A stretch of DNA of 22,145 bases from an uncultured beta proteobacterium (GTDB lineage: Bacteria > Pseudomonadota > Gammaproteobacteria > Burkholderiales > Rhodocyclaceae), in NCBI GenBank assembly GCA_903953145.1, contig CAJBIL010000214.1, positions 1 through 22,145 on the forward strand. The letters run 5' to 3'. The position numbers were made by a program, and so were the translations under genes. The notes under the pieces are model-generated. The model was given only the letters and a program-made list of their open reading frames with translations. It made no database searches and was not told where the DNA came from. Below, piece by piece: positions 14,128 to 22,145 of this stretch. Position 1 is the first letter of the stretch, and each line of letters begins with the position of its first letter.

Positions 14128-15579
14128 ATGAAACAAATCATTGCGTTTTTTTTCTTCACATTTTTGTCGCTCACTGTACAGGCGCAGAACCGTGGCTTGC
14201 CTGATTTCACAGAACTCGTTGAGAAGCAAGGGCCTGCTGTTGTTAATATCAGTACGACCCAGGTTGTTCATGGCAACAACCGAAATGCTCAACCTTTTCC
14301 ATTTGACGAAGATGATCCTGCCTTCGAGCTCTTTCGTCGTTTCATGCCAAAACAGCCTGGAATGCCCGGTACGCCCAATTCGCCGGGGGCACCACGTGAT
14401 TTTGAAAGTCGATCACTCGGTTCGGGTTTTATTGTTGGGGCTGATGGCTTCATTCTTACCAACGCTCATGTCGTTGACTCGGCAGATGAAATACTTGTCC
14501 GGCTATCAGACAAACGGGAGTTCAAGGCTAAAATCATTGGTTCAGATAAGCGCACCGATATTGCGCTTATCAAAATTGACGTCACTGGGTTGCCAACAGT
14601 CAGACTCGGCGATCCGAGTGTCCTCAAGGTGGGAGAATGGGTAGTTGCTATCGGTTCCCCTTTCGGGTTCGACAGCAGCGTGACTGCCGGTATCGTCAGC
14701 GCGAAGGGGCGCTCATTGCCGCAAGAGAATTTTGTACCGTTTATTCAGACAGATGCAGCTATCAATCCGGGAAATTCGGGGGGGCCCTTATTCAATATGA
14801 AGGGAGAAGTAGTCGGCATCAATTCACAAATTTATAGCCGTTCCGGTGGCTTTATGGGAATCTCCTTTGCTATCCCGATTGATGTTGCGATGGATGTTCA
14901 GGGCCAACTGCGCGCTAATGGAAAAGTCAGCCGAGGTCGTATCGGCGTTGTTATTCAGGAAGTAAGCAAAGAACTAGCAGAATCTTTTGGCCTACCCAAA
15001 ACCCAGGGTGCTGCTGTAAACGCCATTGAGAAAGGTAGTCCCGCCGACAAGGCAGGTATTGAACCAGGGGACGTAATTCTCAAATTTGACGGCAAAGCGG
15101 TTAATACTTCCAGCGAGTTGCCCCGCCTGGTTGGTGCTACTCGCCCCGGCACAAAAGTATCGATTCAAATTTGGCGAAAAGGTGCGACGAAGGATCTGTC
15201 CGTAGTTATTGGTGAAATCCCAGAGGAGAAAGTCTCTGTTAAAAATGGAAAATCACCCAAACCCGTTGAACAAGCGGCAAACCGCCTTGGTTTAGTGCTT
15301 TCCGAGCTAACCTCAGAGCAGAAGCGTGATCTAAAAGTCACCGGCGGTCTGCTGGTTGAGGACATTCGTGGCAATGCGGCACGAGCCGAATTGAGGCCGG
15401 GTGACGTCATTCTGTCTTTGATCGCCCGTGGAGTTAGCACTGATATTAAAACTACTGAGCAATTTAACCAGCTGCTGACTCAGTTCGACAAGGCCAGCAA
15501 TATAACGCTTCTTGTTCGTCGGGGAGAGATACAAACTTTTCTGACAATCAAAGGTTTACCTGATAAAAAAGGAGAATAG
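14128..15579 (+). CDS. mucD: Periplasmic serine protease MucD/DegP (HtrA family)
   Basis: This HtrA protease and chaperone degrades misfolded envelope proteins. From ATG 14128 it has 483 residues. A signal peptide ends near VQA at 17-19, giving export to the periplasm. The catalytic triad is H114 (TNAHVVDSAD), D144 (RTDIALIKI) and S217 (GNSGGPLF). Two PDZ domains follow, at about 265-365 and 385-475. An in-frame GTG at 14116 would add four residues; ATG is favoured because lysine then sits next to the hydrophobic core. Its place after rpoE and rseC matches the algU-muc order of Pseudomonas, and sigma-E control is expected, although I find no good sigma-E promoter in the 79-base gap upstream. 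Confidence 0.93.
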   Translation: MKQIIAFFFFTFLSLTVQAQNRGLPDFTELVEKQGPAVVNISTTQVVHGNNRNAQPFPFDEDDPAFELFRRFMPKQPGMPGTPNSPGAPRDFESRSLGSGFIVGADGFILTNAHVVDSADEILVRLSDKREFKAKIIGSDKRTDIALIKIDVTGLPTVRLGDPSVLKVGEWVVAIGSPFGFDSSVTAGIVSAKGRSLPQENFVPFIQTDAAINPGNSGGPLFNMKGEVVGINSQIYSRSGGFMGISFAIPIDVAMDVQGQLRANGKVSRGRIGVVIQEVSKELAESFGLPKTQGAAVNAIEKGSPADKAGIEPGDVILKFDGKAVNTSSELPRLVGATRPGTKVSIQIWRKGATKDLSVVIGEIPEEKVSVKNGKSPKPVEQAANRLGLVLSELTSEQKRDLKVTGGLLVEDIRGNAARAELRPGDVILSLIARGVSTDIKTTEQFNQLLTQFDKASNITLLVRRGEIQTFLTIKGLPDKKGE

Positions 15580-15580
15580 C

Positions 15581-15826
15581 GTGACCGCAACGCTGAAGCT
15601 GATGTCGCGTGGCTATTGTCATCTCTGCCATGACATGGAGGCTGCGCTGTTACCGTTGGCAACCGAATTCGGCGTTGAGGTCGAAGTAATCGATGTAGAT
15701 GCTGACCCGCAACTGGAGGCTCTCTACAATGAGCGGGTTCCTGTACTGTTGTATGACGGTACGGAACTCTGTCATTACTTCCTCGACGAACCCAAAGTCC
15801 GTGATTTATTGAGCAAAATCCGCTAA
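15581..15826 (+). CDS. Small glutaredoxin-like thioredoxin-fold protein (DUF836)
   Basis: This 81-residue protein has a CxxC active site, C13-H-L-C16 (SRGYCHLCHDME), and the cis-proline segment RVPVLLYDG near 53-61, as in the DUF836 glutaredoxin-like family. It has no signal peptide, so it is cytoplasmic. GTG 15581 is the start, with AAGGAG just upstream inside the end of mucD and one base after the mucD stop, so it is co-transcribed with mucD. The same gene pair next to lepA is common in Betaproteobacteria. Its redox partner is unknown. Confidence 0.86.
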   Translation: MTATLKLMSRGYCHLCHDMEAALLPLATEFGVEVEVIDVDADPQLEALYNERVPVLLYDGTELCHYFLDEPKVRDLLSKIR

Positions 15827-15829
15827 AAT
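15801..15829 (+). promoter_or_regulatory. Weak candidate promoter for lepA
   Basis: GTGATT (15801-15806, 3/6) and TAAAAT (15824-15829, 5/6) are 17 bases apart at the end of the glutaredoxin-like gene. A start near 15836 would put the downstream terminator hairpin inside the lepA leader. The -35 is poor. Confidence 0.3.
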
Positions 15830-15899
15830 CCGCGCCTTCAGGCAAATCGAACAAAGGGTGCTCGCCAGCACCCTTTTTTTCAGGCGCGGAGCATCCGCG
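15829..15899 (+). repeat. Three mutually complementary segments flanking the terminator ahead of lepA
   Basis: TCCGCGCCT (15829-15837) is a perfect 9-bp complement of AGGCGCGGA (15882-15890). The CGCGGA part of the second segment (15885-15890) is also the perfect complement of TCCGCG at 15894-15899, with a three-base loop. The middle segment can therefore pair with either side, and the first pairing encloses the terminator at 15853-15880. This is the geometry of alternative RNA folds, but function is not shown. Confidence 0.5.
15853..15880 (+). terminator. Intrinsic terminator after the mucD-glutaredoxin genes
   Basis: AAAGGGTGCT (15853-15862), loop CGCC, and AGCACCCTTT (15867-15876) form a perfect 10-bp stem that runs into seven T's (15874-15880). 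It ends the rpoE-rseC-mucD-glutaredoxin transcript or, if transcription starts at 15836, acts as an attenuator in the lepA leader. Confidence 0.85.
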
Positions 15900-15913
15900 A
15901 CATAAAAAATCAC

Positions 15914-17704
15914 ATGCAACACATCCGTAATTTTTCAATTATTGCCCATATCGACCACGGCAAATCGACACTGGCCGACCGGATCATTCATCTTTGCGGC
16001 GGCTTGTCTGATCGCGAGATGGAAGCGCAGGTGCTGGACTCGATGGATATCGAACGCGAGCGTGGCATTACGATCAAGGCGCAGACGGCAGCACTACAGT
16101 ACAAATCGCGTAGTGGCGAAGTTTATAACCTCAATTTGATCGACACACCGGGACACGTGGACTTCTCTTACGAAGTTTCGCGCTCCCTCTCTGCTTGTGA
16201 AGGCGCTTTGTTGGTTGTTGATGCATCCCAAGGCGTTGAGGCGCAAACCGTCGCTAACTGCTATACAGCGATTGAGCTTGGCGTCGATGTGCTACCGGTT
16301 TTAAATAAAATTGATCTTCCTTCTGCTATGCCGGATAACGCGCGTCAGGAAATTGAAGATGTTATTGGTATTGATGCGTCAGGAGCTATTTTAGCTTCTG
16401 CCAAAACCGGGTTGGGCGTCGAAGATATTCTGGAAGCAATTATCGAGCGCATTCCTGCGCCGAAAGGCGATCCGGATGCGCCGCTCAAAGCCTTGTTGAT
16501 TGATTCCTGGTTTGATAACTATGTCGGCGTAGTTATGCTGGTGCGTGTTTTTGATGGCACGCTCAAGCCCAAGGACAAAATCCGGCTGATGGCCGCCGGC
16601 TCAACCCATTTGTGTGAGCAGGTCGGCGTATTTACGCCGAAAGCCTTACAGCGCGATGCATTGCGTGCCGGTGAGGTGGGTTACATCATCTCTGGCATCA
16701 AGGAGTTACAAGCCGCAAAAGTGGGCGACACGGTCACCTTGGCTGACAAGCCTGCGACTGAGGCACTACCGGGATTTAAGGAGATCAAATCACAGGTTTT
16801 TGCCGGACTGTATCCGGTTGAATCCAACCAGTACGACTCTCTGCGTGAGTCGCTCGAAAAGTTAAAACTCAATGATGCTTCGTTGCACTACGAGCCTGAA
16901 GTCTCGCAAGCGCTTGGTTTCGGTTTTCGTTGCGGCTTTCTCGGTTTGTTACACATGGAGATTGTGCAGGAACGGTTGGAGCGCGAGTTTGATCAGGATC
17001 TGATTACCACGGCACCGACAGTTGTCTATGAAGTTCTGATGCGCGATGGTAGCCTGATCCAGGTTGAAAACCCGGCAAAACTGCCGGACCAGTCGAAGGT
17101 TGAGGAAATCCGCGAGCCGATTATTACGACGACTGTTTTTGTCCCGCAGGAGTACCTCGGTAACGTCATTACGCTTTGTAATCAGAAACGCGGCAATCAG
17201 GTCGACATGACTTATCGTGGCCGACAAGTGCAGCTTGTTTATGAGATGCCGATGGCCGAAGTGGTGATGGATTTCTTCGATAAGCTTAAATCAGTCTCGC
17301 GCGGTTACGCTTCTCTTGATTATGAGTTCAAGGAGTACAGGGCAGCTGATGTAGTCAAACTCGATATCCTGATTAACTCGGAAAAAGTCGATGCCTTATC
17401 CGTCATTGTTCATCGTGCCAACTCGATTTACCGGGGGCGGGAACTAGCATCGAAAATGCGTGAGTTGATTCCGCGCCAGATGTACGACGTGGCAATTCAG
17501 GCTGCGATTGGCTCAAATATTATTTCGCGCGAAAACGTCAAGGCGATGCGTAAGGACGTGCTCGCCAAATGCTATGGCGGTGATATTTCACGCAAGAAGA
17601 AACTACTCGAAAAACAGAAAGCCGGTAAAAAACGGATGAAGCAAGTCGGTTCGGTTGAAATTCCACAGGAAGCTTTTCTTGCCGTTTTACGCATTGGCAA
17701 ATAA
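15914..17704 (+). CDS. lepA: Translation elongation factor 4 (LepA)
   Basis: LepA is a ribosome-bound GTPase linked to back-translocation and to 30S biogenesis. The protein has 596 residues, normal for the family. The GTPase motifs are G1 AHIDHGKST (11-19), G2 GITI (51-54), G3 DTPGH (77-81), G4 NKID (131-134) and G5 SAKTG (162-166). The C-terminal domain includes YGGDISRKKKLLEKQKAGKKRMK, the LepA-specific RNA-binding tail. No clear Shine-Dalgarno sequence precedes the ATG. lepB follows 12 bases later, the usual pairing. Confidence 0.96.
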   Translation: MQHIRNFSIIAHIDHGKSTLADRIIHLCGGLSDREMEAQVLDSMDIERERGITIKAQTAALQYKSRSGEVYNLNLIDTPGHVDFSYEVSRSLSACEGALLVVDASQGVEAQTVANCYTAIELGVDVLPVLNKIDLPSAMPDNARQEIEDVIGIDASGAILASAKTGLGVEDILEAIIERIPAPKGDPDAPLKALLIDSWFDNYVGVVMLVRVFDGTLKPKDKIRLMAAGSTHLCEQVGVFTPKALQRDALRAGEVGYIISGIKELQAAKVGDTVTLADKPATEALPGFKEIKSQVFAGLYPVESNQYDSLRESLEKLKLNDASLHYEPEVSQALGFGFRCGFLGLLHMEIVQERLEREFDQDLITTAPTVVYEVLMRDGSLIQVENPAKLPDQSKVEEIREPIITTTVFVPQEYLGNVITLCNQKRGNQVDMTYRGRQVQLVYEMPMAEVVMDFFDKLKSVSRGYASLDYEFKEYRAADVVKLDILINSEKVDALSVIVHRANSIYRGRELASKMRELIPRQMYDVAIQAAIGSNIISRENVKAMRKDVLAKCYGGDISRKKKLLEKQKAGKKRMKQVGSVEIPQEAFLAVLRIGK

Positions 17705-17716
17705 CGGAGTGATGAC

Positions 17717-18502
17717 GTGAATTTTGCGCTGATCCTGTTCATTCTGTTGTTGGTTAGCGGTGCCATCTGGGCGACCGATGCGCTGATTCTGCGTAATCGT
17801 CGTGCAGTTGATGCTAAAGACCCGTGGTGGGTCGAGTATGGCGCAAGTTTTTTTCCGGTCATCCTGATCGTTTTTGTGCTGCGTTCGTTCATTGTTGAGC
17901 CGTTCAAGATACCTTCGGGTTCGATGATTCCGACACTGCTCGTAGGTGACTTCATTCTGGTCAACAAATTTACCTACGGCATTCGTCTGCCGGTTATCAA
18001 CAAAAAAATTATTGATATCAATACCCCGCAACGTGGTCACGTTATGGTTTTTCGTTACCCGGAAGACCCGTCGCTTGACTACATCAAGCGTGTTGTCGGT
18101 ATTCCTGGCGACAAAATAGCCTACCAGAACAAGCGATTGACGATTAACGGGCACCCGCTTGAAAGTACCAAGGTAGAGGACTATCTACACCCTGAGCGCG
18201 TTTATTTTTCAAAGCAGTTCGTAGAAAAATTGGGGGAAAGTGAGCACCGGTTGCTTAATGATGAAGATGCGCCGAGTTTTATCCCGGATCCTTCGCATTT
18301 CCCAAATCGTGAGAACTGTCTTTACAATAATGCAGGGGTAATCTGCACGGTGCCTCCTGGTCATTACTTCATGATGGGCGACAATCGTGATAACAGTCGC
18401 GATAGTCGCGTATGGGGCTTCGTGCCGGAAGAAAATATCGTTGGCCGGGCGTTCTTTATCTGGTTCAATTTCAGTGATCTGAAACGTATCGGATCATTCT
18501 GA
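17717..18502 (+). CDS. lepB: Signal peptidase I
   Basis: LepB removes signal peptides from exported proteins at the periplasmic face of the inner membrane. It has 261 residues, with transmembrane helices at about 2-20 and 44-62. The catalytic serine is S69 in PSGSMIPTL and the general base is K124 in DYIKRVVGIPGD. Box E, GDNRDNSRDSRVWGFV, lies near the C-terminus. It starts at GTG 17717 with CGGAG at 17705-17709 as ribosome site. It is co-transcribed with lepA and DUF4845. Confidence 0.95.
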   Translation: MNFALILFILLLVSGAIWATDALILRNRRAVDAKDPWWVEYGASFFPVILIVFVLRSFIVEPFKIPSGSMIPTLLVGDFILVNKFTYGIRLPVINKKIIDINTPQRGHVMVFRYPEDPSLDYIKRVVGIPGDKIAYQNKRLTINGHPLESTKVEDYLHPERVYFSKQFVEKLGESEHRLLNDEDAPSFIPDPSHFPNRENCLYNNAGVICTVPPGHYFMMGDNRDNSRDSRVWGFVPEENIVGRAFFIWFNFSDLKRIGSF

Positions 18503-18515
18503 TCAGGAGTTTGCT

Positions 18516-18872
18516 ATGAATCGTCAGCGTGGTGTGTCGCTTTCCGGCTTGCTGTTGTGGGCTGTCGCTATTGCTCTTGGTGCCGTGCTTGGGATGAAAG
18601 TCGGGCCCGAGTACATGAACTACTTCAATATTGTCAAAGCGGTAAAAGCAGTTGCTGCCGTATCGGCCGGTAAAACAGTGCCTGAAATTCGAAGTGCTTT
18701 CGGCAAGCAGGCCGATGTGGGTTACATCAAGAATCTTCAACCTGCTGATCTCGATATTTCAAAGGATGGCAATGATGTGGTTATTTCGTTTGCCTACGAA
18801 ACCCGGATTCCCCTGTTTGCCAACGTGAGCTTGCTGATCGACTTTCAGGGCTCTTCGTCGGGGCGTAACTGA
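18516..18872 (+). CDS. DUF4845 membrane-anchored protein
   Basis: This 118-residue protein begins MNRQRGVSLSGLLLW, with one hydrophobic helix at about 8-27, and then a mostly soluble domain (KVGPEYMNYFNIVKAVKAV, DVVISFAYETRIPLFANVSLLIDF). The N-terminal RQRGVSLSGLL resembles a type IV pilin-like leader but lacks the GFTLxE pattern. The gene is found between lepB and rnc in many Beta- and Gammaproteobacteria and has no known function. A good ribosome site, CAGGAG, precedes the ATG. Confidence 0.85.
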   Translation: MNRQRGVSLSGLLLWAVAIALGAVLGMKVGPEYMNYFNIVKAVKAVAAVSAGKTVPEIRSAFGKQADVGYIKNLQPADLDISKDGNDVVISFAYETRIPLFANVSLLIDFQGSSSGRN

Positions 18873-18877
18873 AGCGA

Positions 18878-19549
18878 ATGACCAGTCGTCGACTTGAGCA
18901 GGCACTTGGACATCGATTCTCGGACGCTTCGTTGTTGCTGATCGCGCTCACGCACCGTAGCCACAGCTCACCGCACAACGAACGACTGGAATTTCTGGGC
19001 GATTCAATTCTAAATGGCGTAATTGCACGTCAGCTTTTTGATCGTTTTCCACTTCTGCCGGAGGGAGATCTCTCCCGTTTGCGAGCCAATCTCGTTCGGC
19101 AGGATAGTTTGCACCAACTCGCTTTGCAATTATCTCTGGGGAATTTTCTACGGCTTGGCGAAGGTGAGTTGAAAAGCGGTGGCACGCAGCGTGCATCGAT
19201 CCTTGCCGATACGCTTGAAGCTCTATTTGGTGCGGTCTGGCTGGATGCCGGCTACGATGCTGCAAGTGCAGTGATTGCTCGATTGTACGAGCAAATGTTG
19301 ACGGCCATTACCCCCGGGCAACCCATCAAGGATGCAAAGACACGCTTGCAGGAATATCTTCAGGGGCGACGCCTGGCTTTGCCAAAGTATTCGCTGGCAG
19401 CGACCGAAGGTGTTGCGCACGCACAGCAGTTCACGATTGCCTGCGAGATTGAAGCATTACGAATTCGAACTGAGGGCAGTGGCGGCAGTCGCCGCGCTGC
19501 TGAACAAATGGCGGCTGATCGTGCGCTGGAAAGGTTGCAAAAATCATGA
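18878..19549 (+). CDS. rnc: Ribonuclease III
   Basis: RNase III cuts double-stranded RNA in rRNA maturation and mRNA control. The protein has 223 residues. The catalytic signature NERLEFLGDSIL is at 34-45, with E35, E38 and D42; the second pair D111 and E114 lies in LADTLEALFGA. These match E. coli E38, E41, D45, D114 and E117. A double-stranded RNA-binding domain spans about 150-222 (DAKTRLQEYLQG, GSGGSRRAAEQMAADRALE). It lies 5 bases after the DUF4845 gene and overlaps era by four bases (ATGA). Confidence 0.96.
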   Translation: MTSRRLEQALGHRFSDASLLLIALTHRSHSSPHNERLEFLGDSILNGVIARQLFDRFPLLPEGDLSRLRANLVRQDSLHQLALQLSLGNFLRLGEGELKSGGTQRASILADTLEALFGAVWLDAGYDAASAVIARLYEQMLTAITPGQPIKDAKTRLQEYLQGRRLALPKYSLAATEGVAHAQQFTIACEIEALRIRTEGSGGSRRAAEQMAADRALERLQKS

Positions 19550-20430
19550 GTGAGCTCAAATCGGGTTATGTTGCCATTGTGGGCCGCCCCAATGTCGGCA
19601 AGTCGACTCTGCTTAACCGGCTGATTGGCGAAAAGATCAGTATTGTTTCGCGCAAGGCGCAGACCACGCGGCACCGTATCATGGGTATTTTGACCAGCCC
19701 TGGTGCCCAGTACGTCTTTGTTGATACCCCCGGGTTCCAGACAAAGCATACCAATGCACTGAATCGGGCGATGAATCGTGGCGTTACGCAAGCACTGGCT
19801 GACGTTGATGTGGTGCTCTTTGTGGTTGAGGCCGGTCGTTTCGACGAAAGGGATGCAGCCGTGCTGAATCTTTTGCCGGCGGATCGCCCGATCATTGTTG
19901 TCGTCAATAAAACAGACCAGATCAAGGACAAGACGCAACTCCTGCCTTTCCTTGCCGGCTTGGGCGCACGGCGTGATTTCGCTGCAATCATTCCTGTGAG
20001 TGCGGCCAAGGGAAAACAACTGGATGATTTGCTGGCCGAGACTCGTAAACATCTGCCGCACGACGAATTACTGTTTGGTGAAGATGAAATCACCGACAAG
20101 AGCGAGAAGTTTCTCGCAGCGGAATATATTCGAGAAAAACTCTTTCGCCTGATTGGCGATGAACTGCCCTATGCCGCTACCGTCGAAATCGAGAAATTTG
20201 AGATGGATGGTGCTTTGCGTCGTATTCATGCGGCAATCGTCGTTGATCGTGATGGACACAAAGCCATCATTATTGGCAAAGGGGGTGAAACGCTCAAACG
20301 TATCGCTTCAGAAGCGCGTCAGGACATGGAGCGGCTATTCGATGGCAAGGTCTTTCTCGAAGTCTTCGTCAAGATCAAATCCGGTTGGGCCGACGATGAG
20401 CGCCTGCTTAAAAGCCTTGGTTACGAGTAA
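19546..20430 (+). CDS. era: GTPase Era
   Basis: Era binds the 3' end of 16S rRNA and helps 30S assembly. The protein has 294 residues. The GTPase motifs are G1 GRPNVGKST (13-21), G3 DTPGF (60-64), G4 NKTD (121-124) and G5 VSA (151-153). The KH RNA-binding domain is at about 200-290, with its GxxG loop in IIIGKGGETLKRI (241-253). The start codon overlaps the rnc stop in ATGA, so translation is coupled to rnc. Confidence 0.96.
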   Translation: MSELKSGYVAIVGRPNVGKSTLLNRLIGEKISIVSRKAQTTRHRIMGILTSPGAQYVFVDTPGFQTKHTNALNRAMNRGVTQALADVDVVLFVVEAGRFDERDAAVLNLLPADRPIIVVVNKTDQIKDKTQLLPFLAGLGARRDFAAIIPVSAAKGKQLDDLLAETRKHLPHDELLFGEDEITDKSEKFLAAEYIREKLFRLIGDELPYAATVEIEKFEMDGALRRIHAAIVVDRDGHKAIIIGKGGETLKRIASEARQDMERLFDGKVFLEVFVKIKSGWADDERLLKSLGYE

Positions 20431-20471
20431 TTTTTAACCCGCCAATCTAAAACCAGCATGGACGTACGTCG

Positions 20472-21188
20472 GTGACACTTCGGCACAGAGTCGACGGCCA
20501 GCCCGCTTTTGTGCTGCATACTTATCCTTTCCGTGAAACCAGTCTGATCGTCGAGGTTTTTTCTCGCGATTACGGCCGCGTTGCACTATTGGCGCGCGGT
20601 GCGCGTCGCCCACGCTCTGTTTTGCGTGGTTTGCTGATGGGCTTCCAGCCACTTGAGTTGGCCTGGGCAGGTAAAGGTGAAGTACAAACGCTGATGAAAG
20701 CCGAGTGGCAGGGCGGTCAGCCGTTACTTGCCGGTAAAGCGCTTTTTTGCGGTTATTACCTAAACGAACTTCTGATGCACCTGTTGCCGCGCGAGGACAG
20801 CCATGAGCATCTGTTTGCAGTTTATGTCGAGACCCTGCGTCGTTTTGCCGATGGAATGCAGGAATCCGACTTGCGTCGTTTTGAGCGTGCGCTGCTCCAG
20901 GAGCTCGGTTATGGGCTGACGCTGGATACTGACGCCATGGGCATCGCCCTTGATCCCGCAGGCCACTATGCTTATGAAATCGAGCGGGGTCTGGTGCGCT
21001 TGCCAAGACCTGGCAGCTCGGCCTTGGCTGTCAGTGGTAAAACTTTGATTGACCTGCACGCCGGCGATTATGCTGACCCGCGTTCGCTGGCCGAGGCCAA
21101 GCAGTTGATGCGGGCACTGATCGCGCATTACACCGGGGGCAAGCGCTTGGAAACCCGTAAAATTTTTATGGAGCTACAGGATCTATGA
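20472..21188 (+). CDS. recO: DNA repair protein RecO
   Basis: RecO anneals single strands and, with RecR, loads RecA in the RecF pathway. The protein has 238 residues. An N-terminal OB fold lies at about 8-80 (QPAFVLHTYPFRETSLIVEVFSRDYG, LLARGARRPRS), followed by a helical domain (GYYLNELLMHLLPREDSHEHLF, FERALLQELGYGL). It lacks the zinc cysteines of Gram-positive RecO, as expected for Proteobacteria. GTG 20472 is the start; the ribosome site is poor. It overlaps pdxJ by four bases (ATGA). Confidence 0.93.
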   Translation: MTLRHRVDGQPAFVLHTYPFRETSLIVEVFSRDYGRVALLARGARRPRSVLRGLLMGFQPLELAWAGKGEVQTLMKAEWQGGQPLLAGKALFCGYYLNELLMHLLPREDSHEHLFAVYVETLRRFADGMQESDLRRFERALLQELGYGLTLDTDAMGIALDPAGHYAYEIERGLVRLPRPGSSALAVSGKTLIDLHAGDYADPRSLAEAKQLMRALIAHYTGGKRLETRKIFMELQDL

Positions 21189-21958
21189 AAGAACCCATGA
21201 TTGAACTCGGCGTAAATATTGACCACGTAGCCACCATTCGTCAGGCCCGGCGCACTTACGAGCCCGATCCGGCTTGGGCGGCGGTTGAGGCACAGCTTGG
21301 CGGCGCAGATGGCATCACCGTGCATCTGCGTGAAGATCGTCGCCACATTCAGGATGCCGATGTTGAAAAGCTTCGTAGCCTGACGCAGATCAAGCTCAAC
21401 CTCGAAATGGCAGCCACCGATGAAATGATCGGTATCGCCTGTCGTCTAAAGCCGGAAATGGCCATGCTGGTGCCTGAAGGGCGGCATGAAGTCACTACCG
21501 AAGGCGGGCTGGATGTAGTTGCGCAGGAAGCGTCGCTGAAGGAAACGATTGCCCGACTGGCGGATGGCGGTATCGTCACCAGCGTCTTTATCGACGCCGA
21601 ACCGGCACAAATTGAAGCTGCCGCCCGCATTGGCGCACAAGTCTGCGAAATCCACACTGGCCCTTACGCCAACGCCTTTTATACGCAAGGCCGTGATGTT
21701 GAGCGCCCTGCGGTGCTCGCCGAACTGGAGAAAATTCGCCTTGCCGGTGCGTTGGTTTGCGGTCTTGGAATGCGTTTTAACGCCGGGCACGCGCTCAACT
21801 ATTTTAATGTTCAGCCGGTCGCACAACTGGCCGGGATTCGCGAACTTCACATTGGTCACGCCATTGTTAGCCGCGCCGTGTTTGTGGGCCTGCGTGAAGC
21901 TGTTCGTGAAATGAAGGCGCTGATGCGTGAGGCGCGTTTACCAAGACACGCCCAATGA
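21185..21958 (+). CDS. pdxJ: Pyridoxine 5'-phosphate synthase
   Basis: PdxJ joins 1-deoxy-D-xylulose 5-phosphate and 3-amino-2-oxopropyl phosphate to give pyridoxine 5'-phosphate (vitamin B6). This is a 257-residue TIM barrel. Active-site residues are visible in LGVNIDHVATIRQAR (N11, D13, H14), GITVHLREDRRHI (H47, R49), LNLEMA (E74) and the C-terminal ELHIGHAIVSRAV. ATG 21185 overlaps the recO stop; a second in-frame ATG four codons on is also possible. It overlaps acpS by four bases, and this pair is conserved in Proteobacteria. Confidence 0.95.
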   Translation: MKEPMIELGVNIDHVATIRQARRTYEPDPAWAAVEAQLGGADGITVHLREDRRHIQDADVEKLRSLTQIKLNLEMAATDEMIGIACRLKPEMAMLVPEGRHEVTTEGGLDVVAQEASLKETIARLADGGIVTSVFIDAEPAQIEAAARIGAQVCEIHTGPYANAFYTQGRDVERPAVLAELEKIRLAGALVCGLGMRFNAGHALNYFNVQPVAQLAGIRELHIGHAIVSRAVFVGLREAVREMKALMREARLPRHAQ

Positions 21959-22145
21959 TCGCTGGCGTCGGCACCGATATTGTGGCGGTTGCACGTCTGG
22001 CAAAACTCTATGAACGCCATGGTAAGCGCGCGCTGGATAAACTCCTTGCCCCTGCTGAACGCCCCGATTTTGCCAAGGCCAAAGATCCCGCACGATTTTT
22101 GGCAAAACGCTTCGCGGCTAAAGAGGCTTTCGGCAAGGCGCTGGG
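21955..22145 (+). CDS. acpS: Holo-[acyl carrier protein] synthase, 5' part only
   Basis: AcpS transfers 4'-phosphopantetheine from CoA to the serine of acyl carrier protein. The first 63 complete codons are visible; the gene runs off the right edge. The N-terminal MIAGVGTDIVAVARL carries the magnesium-binding D8, and RFAAKEAFGKALG carries E57, both catalytic in the family. The start overlaps the pdxJ stop in ATGA. Its substrate is the AcpP encoded at 9180-9416. Confidence 0.93.
   Translation, partial: MIAGVGTDIVAVARLAKLYERHGKRALDKLLAPAERPDFAKAKDPARFLAKRFAAKEAFGKAL

Noticed and set aside
1..22145. Mobile elements, CRISPR arrays, tRNA or rRNA genes
   Set aside because: No repeat-spacer pattern, transposase, integrase, terminal repeats or RNA gene sequence was recognised; the gene order is that of a conserved core chromosome.

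Overview
This window reads as a contiguous piece of a betaproteobacterial chromosome, most likely from the Rhodocyclales (inferred from gene order and protein style; no search was possible). It joins two blocks that are separate in E. coli. The first is rluC / maf(yceF) / yceD-rpmF-plsX-fabHDG-acpP-fabF. The second is nadB / rpoE ... lepA-lepB-rnc-era-recO-pdxJ-acpS. Coding density is very high, there is no gene-free stretch over 300 bases, and I see no insertion sequence, phage gene, CRISPR array, tRNA or rRNA.

Layout. Bases 1-264 lie upstream of rluC and probably also upstream of a divergent gene to the left, by family precedent rne. Bases 265-3188 (+) form a tightly coupled cluster: rluC, a phosphoglycolate-phosphatase-like HAD hydrolase, a small Rieske protein, and the membrane peptidase SppA, with 17-nt and 25-nt overlaps and a 5-nt gap. 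Bases 3185-4512 (-) hold maf (YceF type) followed by an RsmI-like methyltransferase; the latter converges on sppA with interlocked stop codons. From 4596 (+) a good sigma-70-type promoter drives yceD-rpmF. A strong hairpin terminator or attenuator separates these from plsX-fabH-fabD-fabG. acpP has its own promoter and terminator, and fabF (TTG start) and ygfX follow. nadB (-) runs tail to tail with ygfX and head to head with rpoE.

The envelope-stress block is rpoE-rseC-mucD. The anti-sigma gene rseA (mucA) and its partner rseB (mucB), which normally sit between rpoE and rseC, are absent, and only 54 bases separate the two genes. A small glutaredoxin-like gene and a strong terminator follow. 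Next come lepA (EF4), lepB (signal peptidase I), a DUF4845 membrane protein, rnc, era, recO, pdxJ and the start of acpS, which is cut by the window edge.

The genes cover fatty acid and phospholipid initiation (plsX, fab genes, acpP, acpS), ribosome biogenesis and translation (rluC, yceD, rpmF, lepA, rnc, era), envelope protein processing and stress (sppA, rpoE, rseC, mucD, lepB) and cofactor synthesis (nadB, pdxJ). The items most worth a second look are the missing rseA/rseB, the apparently leaderless yceD transcript, the terminator between rpmF and plsX, and the mutually complementary segments around the terminator ahead of lepA. I do not see a wholly new multi-gene system here.
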